Numbered from the stretch's first letter, positions 1 to 10,800 are shown. The stretch: DNA of 64,000 bases from Aselliscus stoliczkanus (GCA_033961575.1 CM066736.1:3009501-3073500); one strand, 5' to 3'. Numbers and translations are program-made. Notes: generated from the letters alone by a model not told the origin.

Positions 1-782
1 GCAGCAGCCTTCAGCATTTCAGTCCGTGTGGAGCAAGCAGGGAAGTTCAAATACTTTGTGTAACGATCTCATGGGGTGGTATCACTACCCGCATTTTACG
101 GAGGAGTAAATTGTGGGGCGTAAAGGATGTTCATGTTGGAAGGAAGATTTGGAACCAAAAGGCCCATGGGTCAGAATATTCAGGGCACGTGAGGCCTGAT
201 GAGCAAACATTTGTCTTTAAGTCCAGGCTAGTTAGAAGGGCCTGGGGTGGAGGGGGGTGAGGGGGAGTGGAGGCTGGGGCTACCCTGGGAGCCTTGAACG
301 GTGGGCTGTGGCTTCCTTTCCACTCTCCTGATTTTCTCCTAACTCTTGGGTCAGGAAATATCAGTCTCCATCTCAGGCTAACCCTCCTGTTCTTAGCCAC
401 CAACTGTTGGGACTTCTCTTAAGTGCCAGTCCTAGTGCCTCAGCTCCTGCGTACTTTCTCTAGAAAATTGAACCATAGGCCATCTGCATAGGCCATTTCC
501 CCCTGTTATAACTGCTTAAATAACCTCATGTTTTTCCATTAGAAAACACTCTCTTTTTATATTGATCCACTCATTAGCATGATGATTTGATTAATTAGTA
601 ATTGTTAAGTAAGTAAATAAATAGGTTGTTTTATAACTAAGTAATATCTAAAAATTAGTTTTCTATCCACTCTGGGTAGACTTCTACTTTTTAATAGCAA
701 AAAATTTTACCTCACTAATATTAGAAAGTCTTCCTAATTCCTAAGATCACACACAAATCCCTACAGTTTTCCCTAGTAGTTT
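1..782. other. Unassigned sequence, no gene seen
   Basis: I recognise no repeat or exon here. The last third (about 540-760) is AT-rich, with TTAATTAGTAATTGTTAA-like text that could belong to a conserved non-coding block or simply be AT-rich drift. The longest open frame is about 90 codons and has no recognisable domain. Confidence 0.5.
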
Positions 783-1128
783 GATGATGGTGGTGATGAT
801 GGTGATGATGGTGATGATGATGATGGTGATAGTGATGGTGGTGATGATGATGGTGGTGATGCTGGTGGTGATGGTGGTGATGATGGTGATGGTGGTGATG
901 GTGGTGATGGTGATGATGGTGGTGATGATGGTGATGATGGTGATGGTGATGGTGGTGATGATGGTGATGATGATGATGGTGATGGTGATGGTGGTGATGA
1001 TGGTGGTGATGATGATGGTGATGGTGGTGATGATGATGGTGGTGATGGTGGTGATGATGGTGATGGTGATGATGGTGGTGATGATGGTGGTGATGGTGGT
1101 GATGATGGTGGTGATGGTGGTGATAATG
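783..1128. repeat. Trinucleotide array (GAT/GGT)n, array 1
   Basis: About 345 bp made almost only of the plus-strand triplets TGA-TGG-TGG and TGA-TGA. Long stop-free frames exist on both strands: Met/Val-only on plus, Ile/Thr-only on minus. These follow from the triplet composition and are not genes. The array ends at 'gataatgattgtacc', which runs straight into the 3' end of an antisense MIR, so the array probably grew from the MIR's TAT/TAA-rich tail. Confidence 0.95.
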
Positions 1129-1335
1129 ATTGTACCTAACATTTATTCAGCTCTTACTATATGCTAAGTAGAGTGTTCCATTTGAGCTCCACAATACCTC
1201 TGCAGCATCAGTAGTATTGTTATTACCATTTTGTAGAGACAGAAATTTTTTAAGGACCTTGCCCAAGTTCACAGGGCCAGCTGAGCCTGAGAGAATTGGA
1301 CTCCAAAGCCTAGAATGATGTGTTACTGCATTTGG
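1129..1335 (-). mobile_element. MIR SINE, antisense
   Basis: The plus strand reads 'taacatttattcagctctta', then 'accattttgtagagacagaa' and 'cccaagttcacaggg'. These are the reverse complement of the MIR 3' end, core and 5' part in that order. It is heavily diverged, as expected for a mammal-wide ancient tRNA-derived SINE. Its 3' tail abuts the GAT array on the left. Confidence 0.75.
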
Positions 1336-1670
1336 CCTATTTAGTTGTCAAGCCATGTATCAAAAGAGTGAGTTTTATTTCCACAATTAAATTCACGTTG
1401 GTATCTTTCCTTCTCATGTTAGTTCCAGTGGCTTCTCCTCCAACGTCGCTGCCATTTCCGAATCTGAAGTCCTATGAGAAATAGCAGGCTTGCTGCCTTT
1501 CTCCCACCTTGCTTGTTCCCCATGCAGACAGCCTATATTCACAGGGGCTGCAGAGAACCCTTTTAGACCAGGGCAGTGGTGATGGCCACAGGAAAAAAAC
1601 AAACACCTGAACTTCCATATCTTCCAGATGGAAATACTCGGTCTCCAGAAACGTCCTCCCTGCCCCGTAG

Positions 1671-1797
1671 CAGTGGTTCTCAGAGTGGTCCCTGGACTCA
1701 CAGCATCCTCTTTGAAGTATAAACTCTCAGGTCCCTTGGGGTGGGCCCCAGTCTTTGTGTTCACAAGCTGTCCAGGTGACTCTGTTGATAACCACTG
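1671..1797. mobile_element. MER5A-like hAT (Charlie) relic
   Basis: The left end is 'cagtggttctcagagtgg' and the right end is 'gttgataaccactg', imperfect terminal inverted repeats of the form CAGTGGTT...AACCACTG. The internal text ('tcaggtcccttggggtgggc', 'tccaggtgactctg') follows the short non-autonomous MER5A layout. The length of 127 bp suggests internal deletion. No transposase is encoded. Confidence 0.75.
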
Positions 1798-2600
1798 ACC
1801 TATAGTATCTTCACAAGCAAGTAATAAAAATAACCAAAAGCACAATATGTGTTGCTTCTTAACAAAAGCCCCTGTAGTCTAGTTCAAAGATGACACCACC
1901 CCTGGAGAACCCCCACCTGTGGTGATGGCAGGTGCGGCCTCATTCCTAGCTGGGACCCCCTGCTTTTGTACGTGAGGGGTGAGCGCTCACATTGCTGGGA
2001 CCGCAGGAGAGCGAGTGCTGTAATGAATTCCTTGTGCCACAGCCATGACCTTGGCAGGCAAGCCACTAACAGGCCGCTCTTGGTAATGTTCATTCATTTC
2101 AAATAGCTTCTCTTCTCAGTTACCATCTTGTGGGAAGGACCCGGCTAGTGAGGACAGGGGCTGGCTGGAAAGGAGGCGATGAGGGAACAAAGCAAATGTT
2201 GGCAGTGTTAATTACAGTCCTGGAAACCAACAGGGTCAAATAATCACCTCCCAGTGTCACCTCTCCTCTGAGGCGTGGCCTGTTGACTCTGGCAGACCAG
2301 TCTCCTATGGCGAATTTCTAGATGCTGTTGACTGGCCAGGCTGAATGTGGTCGGGTCCCAAGCAGAAGTTTCAGATCCCGCTTTGACTTTTAGGGTGTTT
2401 TCCGAATGTGCAAGATGATGAGAAAAAAAAAAAAAAACAGAAGAAACCTCCCTGCCTTGTGTCCTGTCCTGTTTACATTCTGCCACATTCCGGACAGGCT
2501 GCAATTAGGAGCGCTCTTGCGTGCTGGAAGGAAGTTAAACAGAACACTGTCCCTAAATTGCAGGGAGTCTGTGGTCACTCATTCTCCTGCAGGGACCACA
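1798..2600. other. Unassigned unique sequence
   Basis: No repeat or exon is recognised. It contains a 15-A run near 2424 that could be the tail of an unrecognisable retroposon. Open frames crossing it (for example about 86 codons on the minus strand near 2244-2504) show no domain. Confidence 0.4.
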
Positions 2601-3330
2601 TTTTCTTGTAATTTCTCATTAGAGAGCAGCTAATTAAAAACACACAATTAGTAATCATTTTAATTATAAGCTGCTCTCCCCAGAGGACTTAACATGCAGT
2701 TAAAATGGAGGCAATCAGACATGGGGGTTTCCAGGGAACCACCAAGTAGCTAAGAAAGGGCTCGCACCCAAACGCTATTGTATAGATAGGAGGTTACAGA
2801 TAATTAAAGACAAAGTTGGGGTTTTCTGGCTGTGGGCTTTGCTGCTAAGAGGCAAACACAGCTTTTTAAAATCCAATGCTAATTTTAAAATCAATAAATC
2901 ATTGTACTCTTGTGAAAAACTAGAATAATTTATTGCATCTGGAAATGAAGATGAGCAATGTGGGCTGCATAAATGTTTGGATTTAGAAATGCATTTTAAA
3001 CCTGAGATCAGAATGGCTTCACTCTCCTATCAGGACTCCACTCACCTACACGTTAGGAAATAAATACGATGTCGGCATTGTTAAACATAAAGTAAGCTCA
3101 GGATCTGACATTTGCATATAAATAGAAAAGAACTCAGATATTGACTACAAGAAGAAAAATTATTTCAACATTCTTATGTAATTTCCAAATTTGTACATTT
3201 GTAAATTTGCCTTTACAAATGTCCTTGTCATGTTATTTAAAAGTGAAGGTTAATTTTTGTAACTCCTTTTGAAACAAAGATGAAATAAGGGCTTCCGAGA
3301 TACATGACACACTGGAACCCCGTGGGACTC
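2601..3330. other. Candidate conserved non-coding element (homeodomain-site rich)
   Basis: A repeat-free, AT-rich stretch of about 730 bp with a high density of TAATTA/ATTA cores, concentrated at 2622-2680. That part is an imperfect inverted repeat: gagagcagctaattaaaa at 2622-2639 and its near-complement ttttaattataagctgctctc at about 2658-2678. Low-complexity-free AT-rich text with repeated homeodomain cores is typical of deeply conserved developmental enhancers. This is inference from composition only; no alignment was possible. Confidence 0.3.
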
Positions 3331-3398
3331 TTCTTTGTTTCTCCCAAATTCCAGCCAAAGGAGAGAAATGTCCGTGCCGCTCATTTCCCATCCCTCCA

Positions 3399-3440
3399 TG
3401 AACACAGGTGAGGTGGTTGTACTGATCTCACCTGTGTTCA
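3399..3440. repeat. Perfect 14-bp inverted repeat with E-box arms
   Basis: tgaacacaggtgag (3399-3412) is followed after 14 bp by its exact reverse complement ctcacctgtgttca (3427-3440). Each arm carries CAGGTG/CACCTG, the E-box used by ZEB/SNAI and bHLH proteins. It could form a cruciform or hairpin, or bind a dimer on spaced half-sites. Confidence 0.8.
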
Positions 3441-4632
3441 GAGGCTTCCGTGCTCCTCGTCATTGAAATCTAGACATCAAGGTGCCAGGAGCCCCCCGCT
3501 GCTCCTGCCCTCTGGGGTCCCTGCCATCTGTGCCCTAAAATCTCTCCGTGGGCTGGCATCTACATCACCGCCACCACTGAAAGACTGGGAATCAGAGAAA
3601 GATGTCCTTGTTTATCGATATCACACCAGAAGGACAGACAGAAAAACGTGATGATTGAGCACAGGTAAGTATTTGGACTTACTGGAGTCGGGGGTGGGCA
3701 CCATCTAGGTGGTCCTGGTGGAGTTTCAAAACGGGAAACCAGGGCAGAGTCTTCAGAGGATTTGAGCCTGGGGTTGGGTGATGGAGGCGGGTCCTGTGAG
3801 GGAGCAGGTTGGGATTGGGCCCAGGGCACACAGGTGGGGCTCTCACCCCACCTGCTACCATGTGGCCTGTGGCTGGGAGCTTAGGTAGCGTGGGCTTGAC
3901 TTGATACTGGGCCAGAGAAGCCGGGGCTGGATTGTGGGACAGTCTTACCCATCAAGTTCCCACTGTTCCCGGCTGCGCCTTCCAAGGAAAGTCTGCCTCG
4001 CCCTATTCTGTGGGTTAGTGGACGCAGCAGGGGGAGGGCTTGATAAGCGAGCTGTTTATTTGGTTCAGTCTTATCTTTCAGAAGTAGGCATTTTCCAGAA
4101 CAAGCATCTAAGTCACTTGTGTAGCGGGCGAAGGAATTAGGATGGTTGAGGCTTATTCTCTCCCACTTTTTCTCTAAGTAGCCCTTTAGAGCTTTATATT
4201 TTTCCTTTCCCCATTTCAACTGAGGCAGGAGTTTAAGAAATGAGTGTATCATGCACTAAAGTTCCACACAGATAACATTGATTACTTTTCTTAGTGCCAT
4301 CCGGTCTGGCTCTGCGCCATCCATCTGGTTTGATGGGAAATCAATCCTGGTAATTTTCAGGGGACTCTTCCTCCATCTGTCATAGAACTTTCTAGATTCC
4401 TGGAGCTTGCTCAATCCAGAATTGAGGCAATCCTCAGACCAATCCATCATGGCTGCTACCCCTGGGTGCCCCCGACCTGGTCCATAGGACCCTCTCAGAG
4501 ATATCAGCTCCCTCCCTTCAGCCAAGCTGGGGCTAGAGACATGGCGCTTCTTCTGCATGGGGAGGTCCCCAACCCTCCTCATCCCACCTTGATGGTCTAG
4601 CCTTGTAGGGTGCTGTCCTTGAGTTACAAGAT
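3441..4632. other. Unassigned unique sequence
   Basis: No recognised repeat or exon. Several overlapping frames of 60-180 codons occur on both strands, one of them running through the neighbouring MITE. None shows a domain or a splice-compatible conserved pattern that I can defend. Confidence 0.4.
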
Positions 4633-4764
4633 AGGGTGACCAACTATCCCAGCTTGCCAAGGACTCTGTGTATTTCAGAATAGCTGGAAAGCCGGAAAGC
4701 CTCACTTCCCAGGACTTCCCAGGAACCCCGCAGTCCTGGGTAAACTGGGACAACTGGTCACCCT
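4633..4764. mobile_element. Short palindromic DNA-transposon MITE
   Basis: The left end begins AGGGTGACCAACTATCCCAG. The right end, read as reverse complement, begins AGGGTGACCAGTTGTCCCAG, giving inverted repeats of about 26 bp with about five mismatches. At 132 bp it is mostly terminal repeat. I recall a mammal-wide MER-type repeat with such GGTGACCA ends but cannot name the family securely. No coding capacity. Confidence 0.65.
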
Positions 4765-4875
4765 GATCACAACTCCTCCATCCTTCAAATTGGGTCACTT
4801 ACATCTTAGTGGGCCACCTTCCTCAATTGCACACCTAGAACCCTATCTTTCTGGGAAAATCCACATACCCACCAC

Positions 4876-5047
4876 CAGGAACTCAGATTTTATTTTATTT
4901 TTTTAGCTGAGCCATCCTGCCACCTGTTGGCAGCTCAGCAGCAGCTCGGCTCGGGCTGGGCATCGAACTGCTGTTATTCAGAGCTCAGCTCACACGCTTG
5001 AGTGAGCTCTTAACCAACTGAGCCACTCAGCCGGCCCCAGGAGCTCA
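4876..5047 (-). mobile_element. tRNA-derived SINE (~150 bp type), minus strand, with TSD
   Basis: The minus strand reads gggccggctgagtggctcag, then 'cagttggttaagagctcac', a B-box-like 'gttcgatgcccag', and a short body with 'gccaacaggtggcaggatgg', ending in A-rich 'ctaaaaaaataaaat'. The target-site duplication is caggaactca (4876-4885) and caggagctca (5038-5047), 9/10 matching. The element proper spans about 4886-5037. Same subtype as the copy at 27.07 kb. Confidence 0.88.
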
Positions 5048-5249
5048 CCCTTTTGAAAGCCAAACCTTCGTATCTTCCCTGAGGCAAGGAAAAGTCACAC
5101 TTCTCAGAGAGAAACCTGCCTCATGAGCTTTGCCTTGAGAGGGGAATGAAAACACATCCTCCATTCTCCTGGGACCACCCTGCTGAGAAAAGCAGACACA
5201 GCCATTTCCTCAATCAAGTTCTGTCCGCACCCAGGGGTCTCCCCTTGGA

Positions 5250-5370
5250 AGTGGCTTTCAGCCCTGGGCATCTGCTGGAATTACCTAAGAAACCTGACAA
5301 ACTCCCCCATGCTGGCCCCAGTCCTGATCAAAGCAGAGGAATCTGTGAGGAGTGACCTGGTCTTCAGTAG
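5250..5370 (+). mobile_element. Probable MER-type hAT relic
   Basis: The text 'ctgggcatctgctggaatta', 'tgctggccccagtcctgatc' and 'aaagcagaggaatctgtg' follows the pattern of short hAT-Charlie non-autonomous repeats ('attagaatcacctgggg ... ccccacccaagaccaat ... atcagaatctctggg'). Terminal repeats are not clear, so this is a diverged fragment. Confidence 0.4.
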
Positions 5371-6486
5371 GGCTAGAAGCTTCCATTTGTCAGGGGTGAT
5401 GGAGAGATTTTGTTTTATTTCAGTAGCACTTATAAGAAGTTCAGTAAATAGGTATAAGTGGACAGCTGCTCCCATAAACCAGGACCTTTGAAACCTTGAC
5501 TGCTGACCCATGAACGTCAAGGCAATACGAAACCAAAGGCTCCCCAGATCCTGAAACTCACTGAGTTTCCAATTCTTCTGACTCCCATAAATACTAAATA
5601 AAAAGTCTAGGTGTTTCATAGACCAGGCTGACAATCCTACAGTCTCAAGATTCAGAAGCAGGAAGGAGTGTCCCCTCCCCAATCTTCCCCTGCAACCCAT
5701 TGAACTCATAGTGTCAACATTATTAGTGTCACTTTATAGTACCTCAAAACCTTCAAAACTTTAGTTAGGAAACTATTACTTTCTTCTCTAGAGAGTTTCT
5801 CCAAATTGGATTTGGGTTTTGTCAGCTCTCAAGAGTACCTAGGAAGGTGTATATTTAAGCATATATTTAAGCATAAATATAGTAATTTACAACTACTTTC
5901 AAATACTCCGGACTCAATCACAAATGCCATACTTTTACATTATTTTGACATTTTTATAATTTCCTGGAAGGATTTCTTGAACAACTAACTCTTTTATTGG
6001 GTCAGAAAATCTTGATGTGACCTAAATTTTACATATGACTATTTATTTCTGTTGTTGATGCAAAATATTGGAATAATTTAAGATCCTGCTGAGTGGGACA
6101 ATCAAGAGGTAAATAAATGGCAGGATTCCTGCCTTTTTTATTCCAACTAAATAATTCAAAGAAGTTTGGATAAAATATATGATACAAAGTGAAACTGCCT
6201 GGGGAAACATTCAAGACCATCTATTATTTAAAGCTGGTGTGTGTGAGTAAGAATATTAATGAGACTGTGCAGCCTGGGTCTGTTCACATTTGGCCCCAGC
6301 GAGGGTAGACTTCGAAAGTATTGAGCCTTGAATGAACAAGTCCTCCGCCAGACACTCTAGCGCAGACCTCCTCCTCTGGGAGGGTTGGCCGGGCCCGGGG
6401 TTCTCAGGCTGTGGGGAGCAGACCCAGCTGCGAGCCCCGGCTTCCTCTTTGACATCGTTTATGTGTGTATATGTGTGTATATGCTA
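5371..6486. other. Unassigned sequence, AT-rich in the right half
   Basis: No recognised exon or repeat. 5700-6230 is AT-rich and single-copy in appearance. It includes a small local duplication of 'aagcatatattt' at 5859-5880. Immediately before the L1 insertion there is a short TATGTG/TATA run at 6460-6484. Confidence 0.4.
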
Positions 6487-6988
6487 AATAAGCATCACTT
6501 TATTTATTTATTTTATTTTTTAATTTCTTTTTTATTTTTTTGTTTTATTATTGATAGTTCTAGGTGTAGGAAACAAGGTAATAGTTATCCTTTTCACCCC
6601 TCACAAAGTGACCCCCACCCATTGCTCCCCCACACCCGATGTCATACACATCTCTTACAATTCCATTGACTCCACTCCCACACTATGCTCCACATCCCGT
6701 GACTATGTCTATATTAAATTATAGTTGACATATAATATTATTCAGTGGCAGCTTCAGATGTACAGTGCGGTGGTCAGGCCTCTACGCCATCCATGAAGTG
6801 GTCTCCCTGACAAGACACGAGTCCATCTGGGCCCCTAAAAAATATCTACAACATTATTGATTATATTCCCCACTGTCTTTCATATCCCTGTGGCAATATT
6901 GTAGTTGCCAAATGGGAGGGGGGTGGGGATGAAAGAGAAGGGGAAGGGACAAGACAACTTAAATTGGTAACTACAATAAGCGTCACTT
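6487..6988 (-). mobile_element. 5'-truncated LINE-1 with 5' inversion, minus strand, with TSD
   Basis: A T-rich run (6501-6550) is the poly(A) tail of an L1 in minus orientation. It is followed by 3'UTR text shared with the 53.2-kb element ('ccatgaagtggtctccct', 'acatcccgtgac', 'ggcaatattgtagtt'). Near 6905 the orientation flips: 'gccaaatgggaggggggtgg' through 'ttggtaactacaa' reads as L1 3'UTR polypurine sequence in plus orientation, the signature of twin-primed 5' inversion. The TSD is aataagcatcactt (6487-6500) and aataagcgtcactt (6975-6988), 13/14 matching. Confidence 0.8.
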
Positions 6989-7006
6989 AAAAAAAAAAAA
7001 AAAAAC

Positions 7007-7108
7007 GGGCCAGCCGAGTGGCGCGGTGGTTAAGCGCTGGCTTGGGAAGCCAGCGGCCCCGGTTCGGTCCCACATATGAAGGCCAGTGGCCTCAAAAAAA
7101 AAAAAAAA
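7007..7108 (+). mobile_element. tRNA-derived SINE (short ~105 bp type), plus strand
   Basis: It starts gggccagccgagtggcgcgg with an A-box-like 'tggcgcggtgg', then 'ttaagcgctggcttgggaag' and a B-box 'ggttcggtccc', ending 'ggccagtggcctc' plus an A-tail. One G is lost in the B-box region relative to its siblings (ggttcgggtccc). It sits in an A-run directly after the 3' TSD of the neighbouring L1. Confidence 0.9.
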
Positions 7109-8605
7109 CATTCTAAATAAAACCAAGAATACATATTAGAATTTTAATCCCATTTTTGTATTTCTTATTTCTTCCAAGTCTATTTGAAGGCCCCAAAGTA
7201 GAGGGACCTAGTACTGGATGAAGGGGTGACCGTCTGATGTCCCTCCCTACTCCCGGCCACTGTGTCCAGGGAGGCGACCATGGGTGAGGCCGGGGGCTTC
7301 TGTGACGCATCACCCAGAGTGAGCTCGCGGACAGCTCACTCTTCAGTGTTCCTCTCAGGCCTCTGTGTTTTGGAATTCCTTTTAGAACTTCTGTCATGGA
7401 GACTGCCAAAGGGAGGCAGAGCACGCCCGATCTGCAAATCATCTAGGGGCTGCGCGCCCAGCGCTTCCCAGTTGGTCTGGGATTTTCCCAGTTTTAACAC
7501 GAAAAGCCTCAAGTCCTGGGAAACACCCATCTCAAGCACACCCCTAGGTTTACGATATTTGGGGCTCAGCCTTCACATAACCTGACACAGACAGATAACG
7601 CTCACTTCTGCCAAGTCTCCGCTTTAAGGATTTGCAGATGAAGAGAATGGATCTGGGGCTTTCAAAGGAGCCCAACCTGAATTTCTTGCACAGCCCCGTC
7701 AAGTTCAAGCTGGAATGTAGCCTAAAATGTCTGAGCTCATTGTGGTTCGAGTCATGAAGATGTGGTCGCCAGCCCTCAAATCAAGAGATGTACTTTGGAA
7801 CTAATTGTCACCGTCCTTTGGCTGCTTCTCCCACTGAAAATGACATCCTGCTCCACCTGAGCCACATCACAAGGGGTTTCACAGAGGACCGTTATCAGGG
7901 GAGGGACAGAGTCAATCTGCTTGTGATGCCTCACTATGCTGAAGACCCGGTGCCTAATTCAGCCTCTGTCCCATTCCTTTTATGGGTCCTCCTCACAGCT
8001 GCCGCACAGTTGGAAATATTGGAGGGAGGGGCCTGGCTCCTGACCTCGTGACCTCCTGGGAGCCCCTGAGGAGAGGTCTGGGAAGTGCGTGCATTGCCCT
8101 GTCCCCTCCCTGGCCTGCGGCCCAGGCTGCTGGGGCGCGTGGAGAGCCAGGGACGATGCAGTTCGCAGCAGCGGGCGACGCAGAGCTACCCTGTTCGGAG
8201 TCCGAGACAGGCCGACAAAATGCACATGGAAAATTAGCCCCCCAAATAACACTGTAAAATGTGAATGACAGCCCCAGAGCAGTAAATAGCATGAGGGGCC
8301 AAGGACAAGGCGGCCACCACACGCACACCTGGGCAAACCATGGCCTCTCCTGAATTCTCTGTTACAGCTTGGAAGCAAGAGGCAGCGTACTGACAAGAAT
8401 GGATCCACCATTGAAAATGGAGACAGTGTGAACCCCGAAACGATTTTCTATCGCTCTGCCTCAAAAACGCTGCAAAGATCCGGCAGAAACAGGAATAATC
8501 CTGTCCTCTGCTCCCCCAAGTAAAAGTCGATTCTCGGCACAGGTGGAAATGCTCTGTGCGTTCACCCCAGTGTGGAATTAGTAAATACGAACTATTTTTC
8601 TTTTT
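7109..8605. other. Unassigned unique sequence
   Basis: No repeat or exon recognised. It is moderately GC-rich with a few CpGs near 8090-8190. Overlapping frames of about 90-140 codons occur on both strands at 7980-8410. They shadow one another and none has a recognisable domain. Confidence 0.4.
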
Positions 8606-8607
8606 GT

Positions 8608-8890
8608 TGTTGTTGTCAGGCTTTTTTTATTGTGGTAAAGTACACATAACAGAAGATTTACTGTCTTAATCATTTTGAAACGCACAGTTCAGGGGCAGTA
8701 AGCGCATCCACGCTGCTGGCTCACCATCACCGCCTTCCTCTCCAGGACTCTTTTCATCTTGAAAAACTGAAGCTCTGTCCCCATGAAACACTTAAGTCCT
8801 CGTTTCCTCCCAGCGCGTTCTACTTTCCGTCTCTCTAATTTTAACTCCTCTGACTACCTCCTCTAAATGGAATCATTCCCGAACTATTTT
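8608..8890 (-). mobile_element. Old L1 (L1M-type) 3' region, minus strand
   Basis: The text 'tttattgtggtaaagtacac', 'aatcattttgaaacgcac', 'gactcttttcatcttgaaaa' and 'atggaatcattcccg' follows a widely known L1M 3'UTR segment read in antisense ('ttattgtggtaaaatacaca ... ctcttttcatcttgcaaaac'). It is diverged, with no ORF left. The same family segment recurs at 31.6 kb. Confidence 0.75.
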
Positions 8891-9763
8891 TTCAAGAGGA
8901 AATACAGATATAGGTTCCTGCGAGCCTCCTGTCACATTTTCACTCACCGATCAATGCCTGACCTTGTTTTATGTGTTTCAGTTTAAAGACACCTTATTTA
9001 ATATGTATTGTTGATTCATGACGTCGACCCTGGCCAACAGCGCTGTGACTCCTGCCTGAAGGAAGCTTAGCTGACACACATTTTCTCTCTGCGCTCAGGA
9101 ACCCTGACAGCACTTCAGTACTTTGCTTGGGGCCATTTTAACAGTGAAATCAACAAAAAACACCAAAATGCAAAAAAAAAAAAAAAAAAAAGAACCAGTG
9201 TTATTGAAGCGATGGCAGGACACTCGCTGACAGCACGAGCGCTCACACCAGAAGGCACGGCTCCCATGTGCCACTGCCACTGGGAATGGAACACACACGT
9301 GTGACTCTGACTTCTCTCATCCCTGTACATGTGCCTCGAGGAGTGATAATCAATTCCCCGAATCCCTGAATGGACTTGTCACTCACCCCTGAACACTCAA
9401 ACTGTGGATGTTTGGGAAGACTGTGCAAAACCCATAAACAGACCGATTAGACAGAAGTGAGTGCCCTCTATCTGCCTCCGGCCTGAGGACCCCAGACCCC
9501 CATCCCCACCTCCGGTGTGGACCACAGTCCCCGGTGCCCCCTCCTGTACTCCACATGGCCAGAGATCCACTCTGCACAAGCCAGGCCTCGGTCCGACACG
9601 GACACTGCCCGAGACACACTCCATCCGTTTCCCTTTCTGGTTTGCATTGGCGGCCAGGAGGGAAGCAATCCATCATCCATTAGTCCGTTAGGGGAAAGAC
9701 ATTTGGAGGGATTTATTTTTGTTCGTTCAGAGCAGCATTGCTGGTTCCTGATGGATATCAATA
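8891..9763. other. Unassigned sequence with a long A-run
   Basis: No recognised repeat apart from an A-run at about 9171-9191, which may be the tail of an unrecognised retroposed fragment on the plus strand. No convincing exon. Confidence 0.4.
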
Positions 9764-9840
9764 AGGGAGGGAGGGAGTAGAGGGAGGGAGAGAAGGAGGG
9801 AGGGAGGGAAGAGAGAGGCAGGAGGGCAGCAGGGAGGGGG
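9764..9840 (+). repeat. GGGA-rich polypurine tract (G4-capable)
   Basis: The plus strand is almost pure purine, with at least ten GGG or longer runs spaced by 1-6 bases ('gggagggagggag', 'ggagggagggagggaag', 'cagggaggggg'). This arrangement can form G-quadruplexes or triplex DNA. It lies just upstream of an LTR fragment. Confidence 0.9.
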
Positions 9841-9841
9841 C

Positions 9842-10012
9842 TCACACACCGAGGAAAGTCCACGAGAGGACACAGTGAGAGGTCCGCCATCTGCAAGCCA
9901 AGGAGAAAGATGTCACCAAAAACAGGCCTGCCGGACCGTAATCTGGGACCCGTAGCCTCCAGAACTGAGGAAATAAAGTGCTTTTGTTTAAACCAGTCTC
10001 TGGTATCTCTCA
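9842..10012 (+). mobile_element. MaLR-type LTR fragment, 3' part
   Basis: 'gaggacacagtgagaggtcc', 'ccatctgcaagccaaggaga', 'agcctccagaactgaggaaa' and 'aaaccagtctctggtatc' follow the 3' half of MLT1/MST-like LTRs, which carry 'ccatctgcaagccaagga...gcctccagaactgtgag...acccagtctgtggta'. Only the R/U5-side part is present. It is an old non-coding relic. Confidence 0.7.
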
Positions 10013-10600
10013 GAGCTGACCAATCCCGCCAGCACACGCTATCCCATACGCGTCCCTCAGAGATGGCTGGACAGAGGCATGGCTACATAGATGCAGGTGT
10101 AATTATAGCTGTAGGTGAATGCATACACATGTACGTGTGTGTATGTTCTATTTTTGATGAGAATTATGGGAATTTATCCCAAAATATCAGAATTCTTTTT
10201 AAAATGCTAGCAATGTAGTTATCAATGCATACATTCAAAAATCAAGTGTCAAAAATACAACACATTTTTATTAACTATAGTATGCTAAAATAGAAGTATT
10301 TTTCCATCCTTGCTGTAGAAATTGATATTACAAATCTGTGTCATACAATCAGGACCAAAGGATATGCAGACAACATGAGCTGGGGTGTGGGGAAGGTCTT
10401 AGGTGTGTGGTAGGCAGCTAATTAACAAAATCATTCTACTCTTTTTCTGGATTTTGTGATGTTTGTGGCATTTATATTTTTAAAATTTGGAATTTGATGT
10501 AATTTCTTTTCACCTCCTAAATAAATATTTACTTTCCTATCCATTTTTTATTTTGTTTGCTTTGTAATAAAGAGAAACCCCAAATTATAAAAACGTCAGG
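10013..10600. other. Unassigned AT-rich sequence
   Basis: No gene or named repeat seen. 10180-10580 is AT-rich with several AATAAA-like and ATTTTTA-like runs. Confidence 0.4.
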
Positions 10601-10800
10601 TCCCATACCGCCTGGATACTCCCTGATGCAGGCTGCATGTCAGCATCTCTGGGGCATTCTATGAAGGACTGTCACCTGCCTGGCCCCACACCCGGAGGCT
10701 CTGGTTCACTTGGCCTGTGGGGACACACAGGGGAGCATGCGTAGCTTGTAACTGTGTTCTGGGGCATTCTGGAGACAGCCAGAACGGAGAGTTTCTAGAG
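10600..10800. mobile_element. Possible MER5-like hAT relic
   Basis: 'tgcaggctgcatgtcagcat', 'ccacacccggaggctctgg' and 'ttcactt' loosely follow MER5/Charlie-type relics. The resemblance is weak and the ends are not visible. Confidence 0.25.

Noticed and set aside
747..1167. Two ~130-codon frames across array 1
   Set aside because: Ile/Thr-only and Met/Val-only translations of a trinucleotide repeat, with no flanking coding sequence.
4256..4798. 180-codon minus-strand frame
   Set aside because: It passes through the palindromic MITE at 4633-4764 and has no recognisable protein family.
7007..7108. tRNA gene
   Set aside because: The A- and B-box-like words belong to a SINE head followed by a body and A-tail. 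No cloverleaf with a proper acceptor stem. The same applies to all other tRNA-like hits in the window.
9468..10037. 189-codon minus-strand frame
   Set aside because: It runs through an LTR fragment and the GGGA polypurine tract (Ser/Pro/Leu-rich part) and shows no domain.
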